From Pseudomonadota bacterium (lineage in GTDB: Bacteria; Pseudomonadota; Alphaproteobacteria; Rhizobiales; Aestuariivirgaceae), in NCBI GenBank assembly GCA_963205315.1, contig CAUJIO010000008.1, forward strand, positions 96,838 through 160,837: DNA of 64,000 nt, read 5' to 3'. The position numbers and the translations under genes are program-made. A model generated the notes under the pieces. That model had not been told where the DNA came from and ran no database searches. It saw only the letters and a program-made list of their open reading frames with translations. Below, piece by piece: positions 1 to 8,581 of the stretch (positions are counted from its first letter, which is position 1; every line of letters begins with the position of its first letter).

Positions 1-274
1 GAGCCAATGCCTTGGCGGCGACCTCGCGGAACAGGGCGCTGGCGCCTTCGATGAAGGCTTCAGTGCGCTCGGGCCAGCCCTGGTCTTGCCGGAACCACGA
101 ATAGGGCCGCACCGAATAGCGCATGGCAATGCCGGAATTGCCGAATACCGGCATAAGCCGCTCGAAATCCATGTGGCGGCCGCTGAAGATCGTCGTGGCT
201 TCGCGGATCACGTCTTCCGTCCGCATTTCATGCGGGGGAACCGCCGTCGCAAGGCTCAGTAAGGCTGGGTTCAC
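1..274 (-). CDS. Type III polyketide synthase, N-terminal part (runs off window)
   Basis: Reading the minus strand from a GTG at 274 gives 91 residues beginning MNPALLSLATAVPPHEM, followed by an FSGR..DFERLMPVFGNSGIAMRYSV stretch. This is the typical N-terminus of chalcone/stilbene-synthase-like type III polyketide synthases, which condense malonyl-CoA units onto an acyl-CoA starter in the cytoplasm. The catalytic Cys-His-Asn triad lies beyond the window edge and cannot be checked. The GTG start is chosen because an AAAGGAGA ribosome site lies 6 bases upstream, and the nearby ATG (279) is closed at once by a stop. The gene is divergent from the TauE-like exporter. The product and starter unit are unknown. 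Confidence 0.75.
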   Translation of the reverse strand, partial: MNPALLSLATAVPPHEMRTEDVIREATTIFSGRHMDFERLMPVFGNSGIAMRYSVRPYSWFRQDQGWPERTEAFIEGASALFREVAAKALA

Positions 275-355
275 TGCATGTCTCCTTTGTCTCACTTACG
301 CTTGCCGCGGCCAATCGATCGCCTGCATAAGGATCACGTTTACGCGAGTCCTTCC

Positions 356-1117
356 GTGGAAATCACTGAAATCCTTTTGCTGTTCGCCGGAGGCCTTCTG
401 GCGGGCTTTATCAACGTCATGGCGGGCGGCGCCGGGTTCATGACTTTTCCGCTCCTGATGGCTGCCGGCATGAGTGAAATCGAAGCCAATGCCTCGAATT
501 TCGTCGCCGTGCTTCCGGCCAATGTCGTGGGAAGCTTCGTATACCGGAAGCAGCTTGCGTCGGTTCGCAAGCACTTGTGGTTCCGCATGGTGCTGGCGGC
601 AGTGGGCGGCGTTCTGGGCTCGTGGATACTGATCCGCACCGGTCAGGAGTCGTTCCGGCAGGTCATCCCGTGGCTGCTGCTGTTTGCGACCTTGTCCTTC
701 GCCTTCGGCCCCTGGATCAAGGACAGGCTTGAGCGGGACTTCGCATTCGACGGCAGCCGCTGGCTCTGGCTATCCTTCTTGCTGGAGTTCATCGTCTATG
801 TCTATGGCGGTTATTTCGGCCTCGGCATGGGCATCGTGATGTTTGCGATCCATGCGATCTTCTCGCAGATGACGATCCATCAGGCGAATGCCCTCCGGAA
901 TATCACAATCACCCTGATGACGGTCATCAGCATCGTCATCTTCGCACAAGCCGGCGTCATCCGGTGGCTGCCTTCGCTCATCATGATGACCGGCGCGATG
1001 ATCGGCGGATACTTCACCGCGCATATTGCCATGCGCGTGCCGCCCGCACTTGTCCGCAATGGTATCCTGATCTGGGCGGCGTGCCTTACGCTGCTTGCCT
1101 TCTGGCGCTATCACTGA
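356..1117 (+). CDS. TauE/SafE (TSUP) family membrane transporter
   Basis: A 253-residue, very hydrophobic protein with about eight membrane segments. Its start MEITEILLLFAGGLLAGFINVMAGGAG matches the N-terminal half-repeat of the sulfite/organosulfur exporter family TauE/SafE, inner-membrane carriers of sulfite, sulfoacetate or related anions. The GTG at 356 is preferred because the family begins immediately before the first membrane helix. An in-frame ATG at 278 would add 26 charged residues and would lie over the ribosome site of the divergent polyketide synthase. The 3' end overlaps the convergent DMT transporter by 32 bp. The substrate is unknown. Confidence 0.8.
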   Translation: MEITEILLLFAGGLLAGFINVMAGGAGFMTFPLLMAAGMSEIEANASNFVAVLPANVVGSFVYRKQLASVRKHLWFRMVLAAVGGVLGSWILIRTGQESFRQVIPWLLLFATLSFAFGPWIKDRLERDFAFDGSRWLWLSFLLEFIVYVYGGYFGLGMGIVMFAIHAIFSQMTIHQANALRNITITLMTVISIVIFAQAGVIRWLPSLIMMTGAMIGGYFTAHIAMRVPPALVRNGILIWAACLTLLAFWRYH

Positions 1118-1982
1118 GCCGTGCCTCGCGGTGCGCGGCAAACAGGCCCGTGCCGACGATCAGCACCATGCCGAGCATCGAGACCCAGTCGGGGAACTCG
1201 TGGAACACCACGATGCCCGAGACGATGGCGAAGACCATGATCGAATAGCGGAAGGGAGCCGTGCCCGAGAGGTCGCCGAGCCGCAGCGTCGCCACCATGA
1301 AGAGATAGCCGGATGACAGGAAGATCGCCGCCAGCGCCAGCAGGCCGAATTGCCACAGTTCCGGCCACTGCATGCCCTGGAACAGGCACAGCACGGCGCC
1401 GCCGATGGTGACGAACCCTGCATTGCCAAGCGCGATGACGAAAGTCGGGATGCGGGCGGGAATGCGTTTGGTGACGATATCGCGCAACGCCACGCCGAAG
1501 ACGATGACGAGGGCCAAAGCCTCGTAGACATTGAACGTCGACACCGACGGTTTGACAATCATGAGGACGCCGATGAAGCCCAGGATGATTGCCGTCATGC
1601 GGCCGGCTCCCACTCTCTCCCGCAGGAAGATCATCGACAACAGGGCGACGGCCAGCGGCACCGCCTGCATGACCGCCGTCAGATTTGCGATCTGCATGTG
1701 CATCAGCGCCGTGACGAAGGAAATCGTGGACAACAGATCGAGGCTATTGCGTGCGAACACCACGCGCGACGACAGATGAGTGATGCCGGACAACGCGCCC
1801 TGCTGCACGCAGATGGCGCCGATGAGCAGGAAGGCCATGAAGCCGCGCACCATGATGATCTCGCCCACTGGCAGGCTCTGCCCGACGACCTTGATCAGCG
1901 TGTCATTGGTGACAAAGGACCCCATGGCAAGAACCATGTAGAGCCCGGCGCGCAACGCCTGATTTTCCGGCAGTTTGAACAT
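1086..1982 (-). CDS. EamA/DMT-superfamily permease
   Basis: A 298-residue protein with two EamA-like halves of about five membrane helices each. Features include MVRGFMAFLLIGAI in helix 2, a helix ending in MIFLRERVG after the first half, and VVFHEFPDWVSMLGMVLIVGTGL at the end of the second half. This is the classic drug/metabolite transporter layout. Such inner-membrane proteins export or import small metabolites, and the substrate cannot be told from sequence. The gene faces and overlaps the TauE-like gene at its 3' end and lies on the same strand as moaA, 62 bp downstream of the moaA stop codon. Confidence 0.85.
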   Translation of the reverse strand: MFKLPENQALRAGLYMVLAMGSFVTNDTLIKVVGQSLPVGEIIMVRGFMAFLLIGAICVQQGALSGITHLSSRVVFARNSLDLLSTISFVTALMHMQIANLTAVMQAVPLAVALLSMIFLRERVGAGRMTAIILGFIGVLMIVKPSVSTFNVYEALALVIVFGVALRDIVTKRIPARIPTFVIALGNAGFVTIGGAVLCLFQGMQWPELWQFGLLALAAIFLSSGYLFMVATLRLGDLSGTAPFRYSIMVFAIVSGIVVFHEFPDWVSMLGMVLIVGTGLFAAHREARLSDSARRQAA

Positions 1983-2044
1983 CGCTCAGAACTAGCCCGG
2001 AATCGCTGCCGTTCCCAATGCGCGCGGCGCGGGCTTGCCCTGCG

Positions 2045-3049
2045 TTAGCCGCCCGTGACGCTCATGTGGCGAGAGACGGCGGGTTTGTTGTGGCGGCGGT
2101 CGATGATGAAGTCATGGCCCTTGGGCTTGCGGCCGATCGCCTCGTCGATGGCGGCGCTGACCAGTTCATTGCCTTCCGACGCCCTCAGAGGTGCGCGCAG
2201 GTCGGCGGCGTCTTCTTGTCCCAAGCACATGTAGAGCGTGCCGGTGCAGGTGAGTCGCACCCGGTTGCAGCTCTCGCAGAAATTATGCGTCATCGGGGTG
2301 ATGAACCCGAGCCGTCCGCCGGTCTCCTTCACCGTCACGTAACGTGCCGGCCCCCCGGTCTTGTAAGGAATGTCCTCCAGCGTGAACTGGTCCATCAGGC
2401 TGGCCCGGACCACCGACAGCGGCAGGTACTGGTCGGTCCGGTCGCCCTCGATATCGCCCAGCGGCATGGTCTCGATGAGGGTCAGATCCATGCCTTGTCC
2501 GTGTGTCCATCGGATCATCTCGGGAATCTCGGCGTCGTTGACGCCCTTCAGCGCCACCGCATTGATCTTGATCTGAAGGCCTGCCGCCTGCGCCGCCGCG
2601 ATGCCCTCTTTCACCTTGGCGAGATCGCCCCAGCGGGTGATGGCCTTGAACTTGGCATCGTCCAGCGTATCGGCCGAGACGTTGATGCGGCGGACGCCAT
2701 GGGCGGCAAGCTCGGAGGCGTACCTGGCCAGCTGGCTGCCATTGGTGGTGAGGGTGAGTTCTTCCAGCGCACCCGACCGCAGATGCCGCCCCAGGCTCTC
2801 GACCAGCGTCATGATGCCCTTTCGGACCAGCGGCTCGCCGCCCGTCAGGCGCAGCTTCCGCACACCCTTGTCGATGAAGGCCGTGCAAAGACGGTCCAGT
2901 TCCTCCAGCGACAGCAGGTCCTTTTTCGGCAGGAAGGTCATGTCTTCCGCCATGCAATAGACACAACGGAAGTCGCAGCGGTCCGTGACCGAGACCCGCA
3001 GGTAGGAGACATGCCGTCCAAACGGATCGATGAGGTTGGGCTGCTTCAT
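2045..3049 (-). CDS. moaA: GTP 3',8-cyclase MoaA (molybdenum cofactor biosynthesis)
   Basis: A 334-residue radical-SAM enzyme that, with MoaC, turns GTP into cyclic pyranopterin monophosphate, the first step of molybdopterin synthesis. The N-terminus carries the CX3CX2C motif (CDFRCVYC, near residue 25). The C-terminal half carries the second iron-sulfur triad ([12 protein letters not shown]...C). The protein ends in Gly-Gly, the tail known to be needed for catalysis in MoaA. Length is usual. The cofactor is relevant here because two xanthine-dehydrogenase-family enzymes are encoded at 44-48 and 61-64 kb. The start ATG at 3049 is 34 bp beyond the stop of the upstream fsr-like gene on the same strand. 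Confidence 0.95.
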   Translation of the reverse strand: MKQPNLIDPFGRHVSYLRVSVTDRCDFRCVYCMAEDMTFLPKKDLLSLEELDRLCTAFIDKGVRKLRLTGGEPLVRKGIMTLVESLGRHLRSGALEELTLTTNGSQLARYASELAAHGVRRINVSADTLDDAKFKAITRWGDLAKVKEGIAAAQAAGLQIKINAVALKGVNDAEIPEMIRWTHGQGMDLTLIETMPLGDIEGDRTDQYLPLSVVRASLMDQFTLEDIPYKTGGPARYVTVKETGGRLGFITPMTHNFCESCNRVRLTCTGTLYMCLGQEDAADLRAPLRASEGNELVSAAIDEAIGRKPKGHDFIIDRRHNKPAVSRHMSVTGG

Positions 3050-3083
3050 GATGCGCTATATTTGGGCGTATACATCGTCGCCG

Positions 3084-4301
3084 TCAACCCGCTGTCCGCT
3101 GTTGCGCAAGCTCGCGGTTGCTGGGCAGGAACATCGTCAGGATTCCGATGGCCGGCAGGAACGAGCACAGGTGGTAAACGAAGTCGATCGACGTGCGGTC
3201 GGCCAATGCACCCAGAGCCGCAGCCCCCATGCCGCCAAACCCGAACGCCAGGCCGAAGAACAGGCCCGAGACAAGCCCGACGCGTCCGGGCAGCAATTCC
3301 TGCGCATAGACCAGCATGGCTGAGAAGGCCGAGGCCAGGATGAAGCCGATGGGCAGGGACAGCACCACCGTCCAGAAATGGTTGGCGTAGGGTAGTGCCA
3401 GCGTGAACGGCAGCGCGCCCAGAACCGAGAACCAGATGACGGCCTTGCGGCCGATGCGGTCGCCGATGGGTCCGCCGAGGAGGGTTCCTGTGGCAAACGC
3501 GGCGAGATAGATGAACAGGTCGACCTGCGCTTCTTCCGGGGACAGTTTGAAGCTCTCGATCAGATAGAAGGTGTAGAAGCTGCTCATGCTCGCCGTGTAA
3601 ACGAATTTCGAGAACATCAGGAAGAGCAGGATCACCAGCGAGAAGATCACCGTGTTGCGCGGGAGCAAGCCTGTTTGCGGGGCGGCGCGGCGTCCGCCTC
3701 CCGAAGGCGATAGATGATGCGCATACCAGCGTCCGGCGTAGCTCAGGATGCCGACCGAGACCAACGCCATGGCGGCAAGCCAGGCAACGCTCGATTGGCC
3801 GTAGCGGACGACAATCACGGCGGCGAGCAACGGGCCGAGCGCAGTGCCGAAATTGCCTCCAACCTGGAAGGTCGATTGCGCGAAACCATAGCGGCCGCCG
3901 GACGACAGCCGCGCCAGCCGGGATGCTTCGGGATGAAAGATCGACGACCCGATGCCGATCAGCGCCGCCGCCGCAAGCAGCATCGGATAGCTGCTCGCAA
4001 AACCCAGCGTCACCAGGCCGATGAAAGTCATGACCGGCGCCAGGGGCAGCGACATGGGCATCGGCTTGCGATCGGTATAGAGGCCCACCACCGGCTGCAG
4101 GATCGACGCCGTGACCTGAAAGATCAGCGTGATGAATCCTACCTGTGTGAACGTCAGGCCGTGCAGTTCGCGCAACAGGGGATAGATCGAAAGCAGGAGT
4201 GCCTGCATTGTATCATTGATGAAATGCCCGCCGGTAACGGCGAACAGGACTCCGTAGGTCGTCGCCTGGACACGGGCCGGTGTGGCAATGGCAGAGGGCA
4301 T
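3084..4301 (-). CDS. fsr: MFS transporter, fosmidomycin-resistance (Fsr) type
   Basis: A 405-residue, twelve-helix major facilitator. Fsr-specific signatures are GHFINDTMQALLLSIYPLL at the N-terminus, SSIFHPEASRLAR in helix 4-5 and GRYGFAQSTFQVGGNFG just after it. Family members are proton-driven inner-membrane drug exporters, with fosmidomycin resistance shown in E. coli. The real substrate here is unknown. The gene lies directly upstream of moaA on the same strand (34 bp gap), so the two may be cotranscribed, although their functions are unrelated. Confidence 0.88.
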   Translation of the reverse strand: MPSAIATPARVQATTYGVLFAVTGGHFINDTMQALLLSIYPLLRELHGLTFTQVGFITLIFQVTASILQPVVGLYTDRKPMPMSLPLAPVMTFIGLVTLGFASSYPMLLAAAALIGIGSSIFHPEASRLARLSSGGRYGFAQSTFQVGGNFGTALGPLLAAVIVVRYGQSSVAWLAAMALVSVGILSYAGRWYAHHLSPSGGGRRAAPQTGLLPRNTVIFSLVILLFLMFSKFVYTASMSSFYTFYLIESFKLSPEEAQVDLFIYLAAFATGTLLGGPIGDRIGRKAVIWFSVLGALPFTLALPYANHFWTVVLSLPIGFILASAFSAMLVYAQELLPGRVGLVSGLFFGLAFGFGGMGAAALGALADRTSIDFVYHLCSFLPAIGILTMFLPSNRELAQQRTAG

Positions 4302-4347
4302 GGGTTTCCACGATCTGATGATCCAAACCGAATAGTCTCAACTCCCG

Positions 4348-4361
4348 GCACTGGCCAGTGC
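4348..4361. promoter_or_regulatory. 14-bp perfect palindrome GCACTGGCCAGTGC
   Basis: An uninterrupted palindrome in the 202-bp spacer between the divergent fsr-like gene (start 4301) and the small exported protein (start 4504). It lies 47 bp upstream of the fsr start codon, a plausible operator position. No regulator gene is adjacent. The rest of the spacer shows no convincing promoter boxes to me. Confidence 0.35.
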
Positions 4362-4503
4362 GCTCTCCGCAAGCAAGCCATGCGCGGCGGCGGCACTCGA
4401 AACCCGTTCTGCGGCGCTTGCACATGTGTTGGGGATCACAGCAAGACCGGGCCGTGACCGCTAAGCAGCGCTTCGACAATATCGGAATTTGGGAAGATTT
4501 CAC

Positions 4504-4962
4504 ATGCGCCACCTGATTGCCGCCGCCGTTCTTTTTGTCTCATGCATCGGCCCGGCAAACGCGTCCGGCGGACTGTGGTGCACGATCGATGATGCCAATA
4601 TGAAGATGACGGTCGAGAGCGGCGTCGGCCACGGCATGGGCGGCCCGATTTTCAATATGCGCGCAACCGCCGAACTGATGGTCAAGGACGCGAAGGATGA
4701 TTTCCGCAAACTGACTCTCGATGACAAGCTTGTGCACAGCTGGATCGACGGCGATGAAACCCGGCTGCTGTTTTACACGGAAAGGCAAGGTGACCAGCCA
4801 TTCGGTTCAATCGAGATCACCATTGAGACCTCGGGTGATCGCGAAGAAACCGTCGATCTCAAAGGCAAATATGAGGTCAGCTATTTTGAGGCCGAACGGC
4901 AGACAGGCGACGCTGATGGCTTCGTCAGGTTCACCGGCGATGTCTCCTGCGGCGGCGAGTGA
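4504..4962 (+). CDS. Small exported protein of unknown function
   Basis: A 152-residue protein that I do not recognise as a named family. The first 20 residues (MRHLIAAAVLFVSCIGPANA) form a clear Sec signal peptide with an ANA cleavage site, so it is probably periplasmic. The mature part is acidic and mixed beta in appearance, with a few cysteines (LWCTIDD near the mature N-terminus, DVSCGGE at the C-terminus) that could form a disulfide. The ATG at 4504 is preferred over an in-frame TTG at 4489 because a GGGAAG ribosome site precedes it. It converges on the LysR gene, whose stop codon lies 3 bp away. Confidence 0.7.
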   Translation: MRHLIAAAVLFVSCIGPANASGGLWCTIDDANMKMTVESGVGHGMGGPIFNMRATAELMVKDAKDDFRKLTLDDKLVHSWIDGDETRLLFYTERQGDQPFGSIEITIETSGDREETVDLKGKYEVSYFEAERQTGDADGFVRFTGDVSCGGE

Positions 4963-4964
4963 TG

Positions 4965-5864
4965 TTACGGCTTGGCCGATCTTAGCAGCCAGTCCTTGAA
5001 CTGAATGATGGCGTCCGTCCGCCGGCTGTTGCCGTCAGCGGGTTCTATGATGCAGTAGGCATAGTCAAGCTTGATTGCGGTCTCGAACAGTTGCACCAGG
5101 CGGCCGCTTGCAAGGTCGTCCGCTATCAGCGAGCGCGGGCAAAGGGCAATGCCCTGACCGGCAAGCGCAGCCGCACGCAACAGGTTGAAGTCCTGGAAGA
5201 TCGGACCCGGTGAAGGTCCCGCATGCTTGACGCCGGCATGCCGCATCCAGTTCTGCCAGTCGAGACGGTCGGTGTCATGTAGCAGGGGTTTCGTTAGAAT
5301 GACCTGCGGCTGGTCGAAGGGGCCTTCCTTCTCGAGATAGTTCGGATTGCAGACCGCCACCGTGTTGCCGTCGAGAAGCCTGGTGCTGCGGCAGCCTTCC
5401 CACTCGCCAGGCCCCCACAGGATGGCAATGTCGCACTCGTCGAAGTCGATCTTGTGGCCCGTAAAGGCATAGATCACCTTGATCGAGATCTCGGGATAAT
5501 CGGTAATGAACTGGGAGAGGCGAGGTATGAGCCAGATTGTTGCAATGGATGGCAAGGCGGCGATTGTCAGCGATGGCCCGGCCTCGCTTTGTGCCAGCCG
5601 GCGGCAGGCCGCGCCCATGATGTCGAAGGCCTCCGCCAAGGAACGGGCCAGCTCCTGGCCCTTCGGCGTCGGAATCGTCTGGCGGCCCTGCCGGTCGAAA
5701 AGCGTCAGGCTAAACCATTGCTCAAGCTGCCGCACCTGATGGCTGACGGCGGACTGCGTGACGTTCAGTTCCTCTGCCGCGCGCGAAAAACTTCCCGATC
5801 GGGCAGCAGCCTCGAAGCAGCGCAGCGCATTGAGGGAGGGCAGGCGGGCCACAGGAAACTCCAT
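4965..5864 (-). CDS. LysR-family regulator, GcvA-like
   Basis: A 299-residue transcription factor. The N-terminal winged helix (LPSLNALRCFEAAARSGSFSRAAEELNVTQSAVSHQVRQLE) is of the GcvA subgroup, and the C-terminal substrate-binding domain starts near residue 95. LysR proteins usually control a divergently transcribed target. Here that is creatinase, 87 bp away, so a role in creatine or sarcosine catabolism is a reasonable inference. GcvA itself controls glycine cleavage, which fits a pathway that ends in glycine. The effector is unknown. Confidence 0.88.
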   Translation of the reverse strand: MEFPVARLPSLNALRCFEAAARSGSFSRAAEELNVTQSAVSHQVRQLEQWFSLTLFDRQGRQTIPTPKGQELARSLAEAFDIMGAACRRLAQSEAGPSLTIAALPSIATIWLIPRLSQFITDYPEISIKVIYAFTGHKIDFDECDIAILWGPGEWEGCRSTRLLDGNTVAVCNPNYLEKEGPFDQPQVILTKPLLHDTDRLDWQNWMRHAGVKHAGPSPGPIFQDFNLLRAAALAGQGIALCPRSLIADDLASGRLVQLFETAIKLDYAYCIIEPADGNSRRTDAIIQFKDWLLRSAKP

Positions 5865-5870
5865 GAGATA

Positions 5871-5908
5871 TTTTCATATATTATGTGAGTGAACGTCTTT
5901 TGACACAA
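5871..5908. promoter_or_regulatory. Divergent promoter/operator region, LysR regulator and creatinase
   Basis: The 87-bp gap is AT-rich on the regulator side (TTTTCATATATTATGTGA), unlike the surrounding GC-rich DNA. On the minus strand a CATAAT -10-like box (5880-5885) follows TTGTGT (5903-5908) at 17 bp. On the plus strand a perfect TTGACA lies at 5900-5905, but its -10 partner is weak. CATATATTATG is close to a dyad and could be part of a LysR site. Assignment is by eye only. Confidence 0.4.
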
Positions 5909-5951
5909 GCCCCATTCCGGCCGCAGAAATCCTCCCTGTCCGGAACATCTC

Positions 5952-7262
5952 ATGGAGCCCGAAGCGATGTCCTCCCTTGAACGCCCCAGCCTCGTCGACT
6001 ACCGCAACAACGGCAAGAAACCGAAGCCGACGTTCTCGGCGCCGGAGATGCAGCGCCGGCAGGATGCCATCCGGGGATGGATGGCCCGCAGCAATGTCGA
6101 TGCCTGCCTGTTCACCAGTTATCACAACATCTGCTACCTCTCCGACTTCCTCTATTGCTACTTCGGCCGCAAATATGGGCTGGTCATCACCCAGAAGGAG
6201 GCGACGTCCGTCACCGCCGCGATCGATGGCGGCCAACCGGCGCGCCGCACGTTTGGCGATAACGTCACCTACACGGACTGGTCGAAGGACAATTACTTCA
6301 CCGCCGTGAAGGGGCTGACCAAGGGTGCAAAGCGTATCGGCATCGAGTTCGATCACGTCAATCTCGATTTCCGCAAGGCACTGCAAGACGCGATGCCGGG
6401 TGTCGAATTCGTTGACGTTGCCGCTCCGTCGATGCGCTTCCGCATGATCAAGTCCGCGGAGGAAATCAGGCACATCACCAAGATGACGCGAATCGCCGAT
6501 ATCGGCGGTGCGGCTGTCGTCGAGGCGACGGCCGTTGGCGTGCCCGAGCATGAAGTGGCATTGCACGCCACCCAAACCATGATCCGCGAGATCGCCAGGG
6601 TATGGCCCAATGGCGAGTTGATGGACACCTGGACGTGGTTCCAGTCAGGGGTCAACACCGATGGCGCTCATAATCCGGTGACCAGCCGCAAGATCCGGCG
6701 CGGCGACATCCTCAGCCTCAACTGCTTCCCCATGGTGGCTGGCTATTATGTGGCCCTCGAGCGCACCCTGTTCGCGGAAACCGCTTCCAAGGAACACACG
6801 CGCCTGTGGGAAATCAACTGCCATGTCCATGACGAGGGCAAGAAGCTGCTTGTGCCGGGCGCCAGGTGCTCTGACGTCGCCAAGGCCCTGAATGAGATCT
6901 ACGCCAGCCACGACCTGTTGAAGTATCGCACCTTCGGCTACGGTCATTCCTTCGGCGTGCTCTGCCACTATTATGGCCGGGAAGGTGGGCTTGAGCTTCG
7001 TGAGGATTGCGACACCGTGCTGGAGCCCGGCATGGTTGTTTCAATGGAACCGATGATCATGATCCCGGAAGGCCAGAAGGGTGCCGGTGGCTATCGCGAA
7101 CACGATATTCTGGTCATCACCGAGAAGGGCAACAAGAACATCACAGCCTTTCCTTATGGTCCGGAACACCTGATCGTCGGTTCGGCCACGTCGGGCCGAA
7201 AGCCTGTAAAAAAGGCAGCAAGGAAGAAAGTGGTGAAAAAATCAGCTGGCAAAAAGCGCTGA
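5952..7262 (+). CDS. Creatinase (creatine amidinohydrolase) with Lys-rich tail
   Basis: A 436-residue M24-fold enzyme that hydrolyses creatine to sarcosine and urea in the cytoplasm. It follows the known Pseudomonas creatinase closely: FTSYHNICYLSDFLYC, IDGGQPARRT, LMDTWTWFQSGVNTDGAHNPV (containing the catalytic His), FGYGHSFGVLCHYYGREGG and EPGMVVSMEPMIM. The metal-binding set of M24 aminopeptidases is replaced as in creatinases. The core ends near residue 407 (FPYGPEHLI). A 25-odd residue extension rich in Lys/Arg follows (KPVKKAARKK, KKSAGKKR), which the Pseudomonas enzyme lacks. An ATG at 5967 with GGAG upstream is an alternative start. Sarcosine can be used by soxBDAG at 20.8-25.8 kb. 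Confidence 0.9.
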   Translation: MEPEAMSSLERPSLVDYRNNGKKPKPTFSAPEMQRRQDAIRGWMARSNVDACLFTSYHNICYLSDFLYCYFGRKYGLVITQKEATSVTAAIDGGQPARRTFGDNVTYTDWSKDNYFTAVKGLTKGAKRIGIEFDHVNLDFRKALQDAMPGVEFVDVAAPSMRFRMIKSAEEIRHITKMTRIADIGGAAVVEATAVGVPEHEVALHATQTMIREIARVWPNGELMDTWTWFQSGVNTDGAHNPVTSRKIRRGDILSLNCFPMVAGYYVALERTLFAETASKEHTRLWEINCHVHDEGKKLLVPGARCSDVAKALNEIYASHDLLKYRTFGYGHSFGVLCHYYGREGGLELREDCDTVLEPGMVVSMEPMIMIPEGQKGAGGYREHDILVITEKGNKNITAFPYGPEHLIVGSATSGRKPVKKAARKKVVKKSAGKKR

Positions 7263-7452
7263 TGCCCGGCGCGTTGGTCGAGCAAGTTGAATCGTTCGCG
7301 AAGCGACAATCTGGAGCCCATTTTGGCGCCGGTTGATCTAATGCCGTCTGGATGACAGGCCGTGCCGCAGAGGGGACTTTCCATCCCTTGCAGCGCGGCC
7401 TATGGTCCTTCCAGAAACCAAAAGAACACTGCGAGGGTGAGGAACCAGGGGA

Positions 7453-8571
7453 ATGGCCAAGGACGTTTCGGCAAGCGATGCAATGGTGCGTTTTGTCAAT
7501 GTGCAGAAGAGTTATGATGGCGAGACGCTTGTCGTCAAAAATCTGAATCTCGACATCGCCAAGGGCGAGTTCCTCACCATGCTTGGGCCGTCCGGCTCGG
7601 GCAAGACGACGACGCTGATGATGCTGGCCGGCTTCGAGCCCGCCACGCATGGCGAGATCTTCCTCAAGAACCAGCCGATCAACAATGTGCCGCCGCACAA
7701 GCGCGGCATCGGCATGGTGTTCCAGAACTACGCGCTGTTTCCGCACATGACGATCAACGAGAATCTCGCCTTCCCGCTGCAGGTGCGCAACGTGGCGAAG
7801 GCCGAAGTTGAAGACCGCGTTGCGAAGATCCTGAAACTCGTCGAGCTGCCGCAGATGGGCAATCGCCGCCCCGGCCAGCTGTCGGGCGGCCAGCAGCAAC
7901 GTATCGCGGTCGCCCGGGCGCTGGTGTTCGAGCCCGATCTGGTGCTGATGGATGAACCGCTGGGAGCCCTCGACAAGCAACTGCGCGAGCAGATGCAGTA
8001 TGAGATCAAGCACATTCACGAGCGCCTCGGCGTCACCATCGTCTATGTGACGCATGACCAGTCCGAAGCCCTCACCATGTCGAACCGCATTGCCGTGTTC
8101 AATGATGGTGTGGTGCAGCAGCTGTCCACGCCCGCCGAGCTTTACGAGCGTCCGGTCAACTCTTTCGTCGCCCAGTTCATCGGCGAGAACAACAAGCTGA
8201 AGGGGACGGTTGCCGAGATCGGGGACGGCAATGTCGCCACCGTCAAGCTCGAGACCGGCGAGATGGTGAAAGCCCTTGCCATCAACGCCAAGGAAAAGGG
8301 CGGCCGCACATTGCTGTCGATCCGGCCCGAGCGCGTCGAGATCAATCCGACCGCAAAATCGGCAGACGTCATTCTCAACGGCCGCATCGCCGAACTGATC
8401 TATCTTGGCGACCACATCCGGGCCCGCCTCGAAGTGGCCGGGCATACCGACTTCATCGTCAAGGTGCCCAACAAGGGCGCCAGCGGCGATGTTGCGGAAG
8501 GCCGCCAGGTGCAGGTCGGATGGAAGGCCGCCGATTGCCGCGCACTCGATTACGTCGAGTTCCGCCACTGA
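7453..8571 (+). CDS. ABC transporter ATPase, PotA (spermidine/putrescine) type
   Basis: A 372-residue importer ATPase. It has Walker A (GPSGSGKTT near residue 50), Q-loop (VFQNYALFPHMT), signature (LSGGQQQRIAVARAL), Walker B (LVLMDEPLGALD) and H-loop (YVTHDQSEA), followed by a C-terminal TOBE-type regulatory domain. This arrangement is usual for polyamine, iron and sugar-phosphate importers. No permease or binding protein lies next to it, so it probably energises membrane parts encoded elsewhere. The 190 bp upstream hold no gene that I can see. The ATG at 7453 follows an AGGGG ribosome site. The next gene starts 10 bp after its stop. Confidence 0.88.
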   Translation: MAKDVSASDAMVRFVNVQKSYDGETLVVKNLNLDIAKGEFLTMLGPSGSGKTTTLMMLAGFEPATHGEIFLKNQPINNVPPHKRGIGMVFQNYALFPHMTINENLAFPLQVRNVAKAEVEDRVAKILKLVELPQMGNRRPGQLSGGQQQRIAVARALVFEPDLVLMDEPLGALDKQLREQMQYEIKHIHERLGVTIVYVTHDQSEALTMSNRIAVFNDGVVQQLSTPAELYERPVNSFVAQFIGENNKLKGTVAEIGDGNVATVKLETGEMVKALAINAKEKGGRTLLSIRPERVEINPTAKSADVILNGRIAELIYLGDHIRARLEVAGHTDFIVKVPNKGASGDVAEGRQVQVGWKAADCRALDYVEFRH

Positions 8572-8581
8572 GGAGATGCCC

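Noticed and set aside
1350..2048. Plus-strand open frame of 232 codons
   Set aside because: Antisense to the DMT permease; composition is that of a shadow (His/Asp/Arg/Gln-rich).
2018..3343. Long plus-strand open frame of 441 codons
   Set aside because: It lies antisense to moaA and is an Arg/Gln/His-rich shadow of GC-rich codons with no recognisable domain.
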